This document shows positions 5,054 to 8,100 of a stretch of DNA of 8,100 bases, piece after piece (the first letter of the stretch is position 1; each line of letters starts with the position of its first letter). The stretch is from assembly GCA_017554135.1 (NCBI GenBank), contig JAFZIX010000278.1, forward strand, positions 1 through 8,100, read 5' to 3'. The DNA is from Bacteroidales bacterium. Its GTDB lineage: Bacteria > Bacteroidota > Bacteroidia > Bacteroidales > UBA932. The position numbers were made by a program, and so were the translations under genes. Under the pieces are notes generated by a model. That model was not told where the DNA came from. It worked only from the letters and a program-made list of their open reading frames with translations, and made no database searches.

Positions 5054-6058
5054 ATGAAGAAACTTTCCATGGCAGTTCTTGCCGCCCTGCTGATGATCTT
5101 CCCCGTGAAGGTCGCTGCACAAGAATACGACACTCCCGTCGTCGCCCCTGAAATTCTGACAGTCCCCGAAACTGTAACCGAAGAAACTCCGGTTGAGACA
5201 AAGAAGGAGAAGAAGGTCAAGGAGAAGAAAGTCAAGGAGCCCAAGGTGAAGGAGGTTAAAGAGAAGAAGGTTAAGGGCGAGCGCTACTACGGCATTGCAA
5301 ACCACGTCGGTATCGGCGCATCTGCAGGCCTCTGGAACGGTATTTCCGCTGAGGCGGGTATTCCTATCGGAGGTCATCTCGCAATCCGCGGCGGATACAA
5401 CTTCATGTCCAGTGTATGGGGCTATGAGAGGACTCTCGACCTTGGCACCATCACCGACAACGACAACAACACCTATGATCTGAGCAACATCCCCATCAAG
5501 GCGGAACTCTCCACTCAGTATTATGCATTGGCAGACCTCTACCTTTCCAAGAAGGGAGGTTTCCATGTTACCGCCGGTATCTTCGGAGGCGAGAGCCTTG
5601 CCCATGTTACCGCAGATCTCACCAATGTCTCTCAGATCACTCCCGATGACTACGGCACCCTCTCCATCTCCTACAACGGTGCTTCCATCTCCACAGATGA
5701 CAACGGCTTCGTGCATGCGAATCTGCGTCCGACCAAGACTTTGATGCCATACTTAGGTATTGGTTGGGGCCGTATCGTCAATATAGATAAGTGGCTCAGC
5801 CTGAGCCTGGATCTGGGTGTCATCAAGACCTCCGGCTTCGGCCTCTTCGTGCACGACTACAAGAACGACGTTGATTCCCCGATAACCAGTGCTACCGTAG
5901 AGCACAAGGATAAGTACGATTTCACCAACACTCCTTTCGTTGGTGCGAAAATCGGCAACCAGGAAGACCTCCTCGACCAGGCTGCAGCAGGCAAACTTCC
6001 TCTCATCGAGGATTTGCTCCCTTGCGTCAAGATCGGCGTCAATATCAGGCTTTTCTAA
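5054..6058 (+). CDS. Secreted outer-membrane beta-barrel protein with Lys-rich linker (function unknown)
   Basis: 334 residues. An N-terminal signal peptide (MKK, hydrophobic core AVLAALLMIFPVKVAA, likely cleavage near residue 22) is followed by a Pro/Thr/Glu-rich segment and a Lys-rich repeat at residues 50-74 built from EKKVK-like pentads. From about residue 77 there are alternating Gly/aromatic segments typical of beta-barrel strands, such as GIGASAGLWNGISAEAGIPI, HLAIRGGYNFM, YYALADLYLSKKGGFHVTAGIFGG, LMPYLGIGWGRI and LSLSLDLGVI. The protein ends VKIGVNIRLF, with the terminal aromatic residue common in barrel proteins. I recognise no specific family. Codon use is strongly biased (AAG Lys, ATC, CTC, TCC), suggesting high expression. 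A lipoprotein gene follows after 28 nt with no terminator between, so the two probably form an operon. Confidence 0.82.
   Translation: MKKLSMAVLAALLMIFPVKVAAQEYDTPVVAPEILTVPETVTEETPVETKKEKKVKEKKVKEPKVKEVKEKKVKGERYYGIANHVGIGASAGLWNGISAEAGIPIGGHLAIRGGYNFMSSVWGYERTLDLGTITDNDNNTYDLSNIPIKAELSTQYYALADLYLSKKGGFHVTAGIFGGESLAHVTADLTNVSQITPDDYGTLSISYNGASISTDDNGFVHANLRPTKTLMPYLGIGWGRIVNIDKWLSLSLDLGVIKTSGFGLFVHDYKNDVDSPITSATVEHKDKYDFTNTPFVGAKIGNQEDLLDQAAAGKLPLIEDLLPCVKIGVNIRLF
5201..5275 (+). repeat. Lys-rich pentad repeat inside the outer-membrane protein gene
   Basis: Twenty-five codons encode imperfect tandem units EKKVK, EKKVK, EPKVK, EVK, EKKVK, preceded by KK. The DNA is a purine-rich imperfect repeat of AAGGAGAAGAAGGTC-like units. 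The segment links the Pro/Thr/Glu-rich N-terminus to the barrel and should face the periplasm. Repeat number may vary between strains. Confidence 0.75.
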
Positions 6059-6086
6059 TCGAATTCTATAATTAATCATCAACAAT

Positions 6087-6980
6087 ATGAAAATTTTCAA
6101 ACTTTTCACCGTCGTTGCTATTGCAAGCGCACTGCTTGTTTCCTGCAACAAGAACAACACCGACAAACCCAAGCAGGAACCCGTTCCTTACGAGGCTCCC
6201 GCATATGCAGATGTTGCTGCTACCGTTACCTTCGAGGATGATGCTGTCGTTACCAAGGGTGGCGCTGTCGTCAAGTCCATCGAATTCACCGAGGCCGGCT
6301 ATGCTATCATCATCAAGGAAGCAGTCAAGTCCGACGATGGTTCCAATGTCGTAGTTACCACTTACACATTCGAGCAGGGCGTCTATAAGATTCTCGGCTT
6401 CGGCAATGTTGAGATCAAGAGCGGAAAGGCTACTATCACCGCCGTTGCAGACAACGACAATGCCCCTTCAACTGAGGGCCAGGTTAATGCTACCGTCACT
6501 ACCGGCTCTACCACCGGTGCAGACAAATCATACTTCTGCGCCTGGGAGATCATGACCACCAACATCAAGGTTGACGGTCCCGGCATCGGCTTCGACAAAC
6601 TCTTCAAGGATCCTGCCGTCGCATCAGACCTGGAGGCTATTGCCAACTATGTCAACGAGAAGAAGAAGGTCATTGACGCTGATGAATTCAAGGGCTACAA
6701 GATTGAGTCCGTGTCCATCACTCAGGAAGGTTCCATCCTCGTCAAGTTCGCCAACGGCGTGAACTACTATGGCGATTTCAAACTTACCAGCAAGACCTTC
6801 ACATATGAACTCGACATCGAGGGCAACTTCATGTTCAGCGCCAAGGCCAACGGTAAGATTGATTTCAATGAGGAAACCAACATCCTCACTCTCGTGGTCA
6901 ACGGTACGTTCAAGTACAACAGCGATACCTACACCAGCGCTGTCACTCTTACCTTCAAGCAGAAGGCTGACATTCAGTAA
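6087..6980 (+). CDS. Predicted lipoprotein, function unknown
   Basis: 297 residues. The N-terminus MKIFKLFTVVAIASALLVSC is a type II signal peptide with lipobox LVSC; lipidated Cys is residue 20. The residues after Cys are NKNNTDKPKQ, without the acidic run associated with surface export in Bacteroides, so periplasm-facing anchoring is plausible but not certain. The mature part is rich in beta-type alternation (AATVTFEDDAVVTKGGAVV, YAIIIKEAV, VVTTYTFEQGVYKI, VEIKSGKATITAVAD), a more helical stretch near 190-215, and further strands ending in AVTLTFKQKADIQ. I recognise no named domain. Codon use is as biased as in the preceding barrel gene and the two probably share a transcript that ends at the terminator 22 nt downstream. 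The ATG has an A-rich upstream sequence but no Shine-Dalgarno motif. Confidence 0.85.
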   Translation: MKIFKLFTVVAIASALLVSCNKNNTDKPKQEPVPYEAPAYADVAATVTFEDDAVVTKGGAVVKSIEFTEAGYAIIIKEAVKSDDGSNVVVTTYTFEQGVYKILGFGNVEIKSGKATITAVADNDNAPSTEGQVNATVTTGSTTGADKSYFCAWEIMTTNIKVDGPGIGFDKLFKDPAVASDLEAIANYVNEKKKVIDADEFKGYKIESVSITQEGSILVKFANGVNYYGDFKLTSKTFTYELDIEGNFMFSAKANGKIDFNEETNILTLVVNGTFKYNSDTYTSAVTLTFKQKADIQ

Positions 6981-7001
6981 TTCAACAACTGATTCATTAA
7001 G

Positions 7002-7029
7002 GCGGGCACTGCGGTGTCCGCTTTTTTTT
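7002..7029 (+). terminator. Intrinsic terminator of the outer-membrane protein/lipoprotein operon
   Basis: GCGGGCAC (7002-7009) and GTGTCCGC (7014-7021) pair over 8 bp with one G-U, around a TGCG loop, followed by eight T residues (7022-7029). It begins 22 nt after the lipoprotein stop. On the other strand the stem is not followed by a T-run, so it acts rightwards. The folE promoter element begins two bases after the T-run. Confidence 0.93.
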
Positions 7030-7030
7030 G

Positions 7031-7038
7031 TATCTTCG
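7031..7038 (+). promoter_or_regulatory. Probable -7 element of folE (TATCTTCG)
   Basis: TATCTTCG differs from TAnnTTTG at one base and ends 4 nt before the folE ATG, the same arrangement as cinA and queA. No convincing -33 box is present; that region is occupied by the upstream terminator hairpin. Because a strong terminator precedes folE, some promoter must lie here. Confidence 0.45.
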
Positions 7039-7042
7039 CGGC

Positions 7043-7630
7043 ATGGCTTACAACAGTTCAGACCAGTACGATCCGCAGGTGACAGAGCAACTTGCCGCCC
7101 ACGTTAAGGAAATCCTCCGCCTGATAGGGGAGGACGAGGGTAGGGAAGGGCTTCAGAAGACGCCTGAGCGCGTTGCAAAGGCGCTCCAGTTCCTCACCAA
7201 GGGATATGCCGAGAATGGGGCCCAGATCATCGAATCCGCCCTGTTTGAAGAGGATTACAAGCATATGGTGGTGGTGAAGGACATCGAACTCTTCTCGATG
7301 TGCGAGCACCATATAATGCCGTTCATAGGCAAGGCTCACGTGGCCTATATCCCGGATGGCAAGATTACCGGCCTGAGCAAGATAGCCAGGGTAGTGGAGG
7401 CTTATGCCAGGCGCCTGCAGGTGCAGGAGCGTCTTACCGAGCAGATCCGGGACTGCATCCAGAACTCCCTGCATCCCCTGGGCGTTGCCGTAGTGATAGA
7501 GGCAATGCACACCTGCATGAGCATGAGGGGAGTACAAAAAACCAACGCCGTAACAACGACGTCGGCTTTTTCAGGAGTTTTTCTTAAATCGGCCCGCACC
7601 CGCAATGAGTTCCTGGGCCTGATCAAGTAG
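7043..7630 (+). CDS. folE: GTP cyclohydrolase I
   Basis: 195 residues. FolE converts GTP to 7,8-dihydroneopterin triphosphate plus formate, the first step of folate synthesis and the entry to queuosine precursors. The zinc and catalytic residues are all visible: CEHH at 87-90 and HTCMSMRG at 156-163, so Cys87, His90 and Cys158 correspond to Cys110, His113 and Cys181 of the E. coli enzyme with a constant offset of 23. Other family blocks are EGLQKTPERVAKAL, ELFSMCEHHIMPFIGKAHVAYIP, GLSKIARVVEAYARRLQVQERLT and a C-terminal TRNEFLGLIK. This is a type IA enzyme, with a short N-terminus compared with E. coli. The ATG at 7043 is preferred over an in-frame TTG at 7028 that lies in the terminator/promoter junction. 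It ends one base from the stop of the convergent mscS-like gene. Confidence 0.97.
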   Translation: MAYNSSDQYDPQVTEQLAAHVKEILRLIGEDEGREGLQKTPERVAKALQFLTKGYAENGAQIIESALFEEDYKHMVVVKDIELFSMCEHHIMPFIGKAHVAYIPDGKITGLSKIARVVEAYARRLQVQERLTEQIRDCIQNSLHPLGVAVVIEAMHTCMSMRGVQKTNAVTTTSAFSGVFLKSARTRNEFLGLIK

Positions 7631-7631
7631 T

Positions 7632-8100
7632 TTATTTGCTGATATTTACATTGAGTTGAGGGAAACTGAACTTGATTCCGTTTTCCGGGAGTTGCGTGTA
7701 AAGATTCTCGTTGATCCAGAAATATACATCCCAGTAATCGGAGGCTTTTACCCAGGTGCGGGTAACAAGTTCAATTGTGCTTTCCTTGAGGTTCAGCAGG
7801 GCTACAAAGGGATCTGCAGCGCCCGGAGTGTTTGCATCCAGGGCCTTGGGGTTGGACTTGATTATGCCCAGAGCCACTTCCTTGGCCTTTGCGATATCGT
7901 TGCCGTAGGCAATGTTCACGGTGATATCTACACGACGTAAGTCCTTGACAGAGAAGTTGTTAATGTTCCCGCTGGAGAGGGCTCCGTTGGGGATGAAAAC
8001 AACTCTGTTATCCAGGGTGGTCAACTGGGTGCTGGTGAGGTTAACTGCGGTCACGGTGCCTATAAAGCCCTGTGCCTCAATGAAATCGCCGGCCTTGAAG
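7632..8100 (-). CDS. MscS-family mechanosensitive ion channel, C-terminal part
   Basis: Open from the right edge to a TAA at 7632-7634; 155 complete residues are visible and the start lies outside the window. The sequence begins FKAGDFIEAQGFIGTV, then LTSTQLTTLDNRVVFIPNGALSSGNINNFS and RRVDITVNIAYGNDIAKAKEVA, the signature of the MscS beta domain, and ends WINENLYTQLPENGIKFSFPQLNVNI, matching the usual 'l.e.gIeiPfPq.dv' ending. MscS-type channels open under membrane tension to release solutes after osmotic downshift. The transmembrane segments and the pore helix are not in the window, so the subfamily cannot be judged. It ends without the long extra C-terminal domain found in some members. 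Its frame extends past the GTG at 8052-8054, which is internal and not a start. Confidence 0.93.
   Translation of the reverse strand, partial: FKAGDFIEAQGFIGTVTAVNLTSTQLTTLDNRVVFIPNGALSSGNINNFSVKDLRRVDITVNIAYGNDIAKAKEVALGIIKSNPKALDANTPGAADPFVALLNLKESTIELVTRTWVKASDYWDVYFWINENLYTQLPENGIKFSFPQLNVNISK

Noticed and set aside
5036..5716. 226-codon minus-strand frame with Leu-rich stretches resembling membrane helices
   Set aside because: The Leu runs are the antisense of the Lys-rich AAG/GAG repeat of the barrel gene; no independent coding support.
7546..7571. Hairpin GCCG...CGGC followed by a T-run, resembling a terminator
   Set aside because: It lies inside folE, upstream of its conserved C-terminal residues, with only a 4-bp clean stem; it codes for the conserved TNAVTTTSAF segment.
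2621..7630. Functional queuosine cluster linking queA and folE
   Set aside because: They are about 3 kb apart in separate transcription units with unrelated genes and a terminator between; no queC, queD, queE, queF or queG is visible.

Overview
The window looks like chromosomal DNA of a member of the Bacteroidota, most likely order Bacteroidales. The evidence is: TAnnTTTG-type -7 promoter elements before several genes, starts without Shine-Dalgarno sequences, a small XRE-type regulator ending in an 'FYTDGTFEEY' tail, an M19 dipeptidase, a long QueA, and an abundant-looking outer-membrane protein/lipoprotein pair. Genes are of moderate G+C and intergenic stretches are very AT-rich. I see no insertion sequence, prophage, CRISPR array, rRNA or tRNA. 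This is mainly a housekeeping region.

Layout. (1) 1-363, +: C-terminal third of an M19 membrane-type dipeptidase. (2) 364-455: AT-rich convergent gap with a long hairpin, probably a terminator used mainly by cinA. (3) 456-2152, -: an XRE-family regulator (1736-2152) followed 17 nt later by cinA (456-1718). (4) 2153-2620: AT-rich divergent intergenic region of about 470 bp with the regulator's promoter, an overlapping inverted-repeat operator candidate, many GTAAA/TTTAC motifs, further inverted repeats, short TAAC direct repeats and the queA promoter. (5) 2621-4972, +: queA and, 3 nt later, a PlsC/GPAT-like acyltransferase. (6) 5054-6980, +: a secreted beta-barrel protein with a Lys-rich repeat linker, then a lipoprotein, closed by a clear intrinsic terminator at 7002-7029. 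(7) 7043-7630, +: folE. (8) 7632-8100, -: C-terminal part of an MscS-type mechanosensitive channel, convergent with folE across a single base.

How the genes relate. folE makes dihydroneopterin triphosphate, which feeds folate and, in bacteria that make queuosine, the early queuosine pathway; queA acts late in queuosine synthesis. They lie in separate transcription units, so the link may be coincidental. The regulator and CinA probably share a transcript, but cinA also has its own promoter element. The outer-membrane protein and lipoprotein have strongly biased codon use (AAG for Lys, C-ending codons), which suggests high expression; their function is not recognisable.

The features most worth a second look are the operator-like architecture upstream of the XRE regulator, the near-leaderless arrangement of cinA, queA and folE, the uncharacterised outer-membrane pair, and unusual catalytic or conserved motifs in the acyltransferase and in the C-terminal domain of CinA. 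I found no convincing wholly new multi-gene system.
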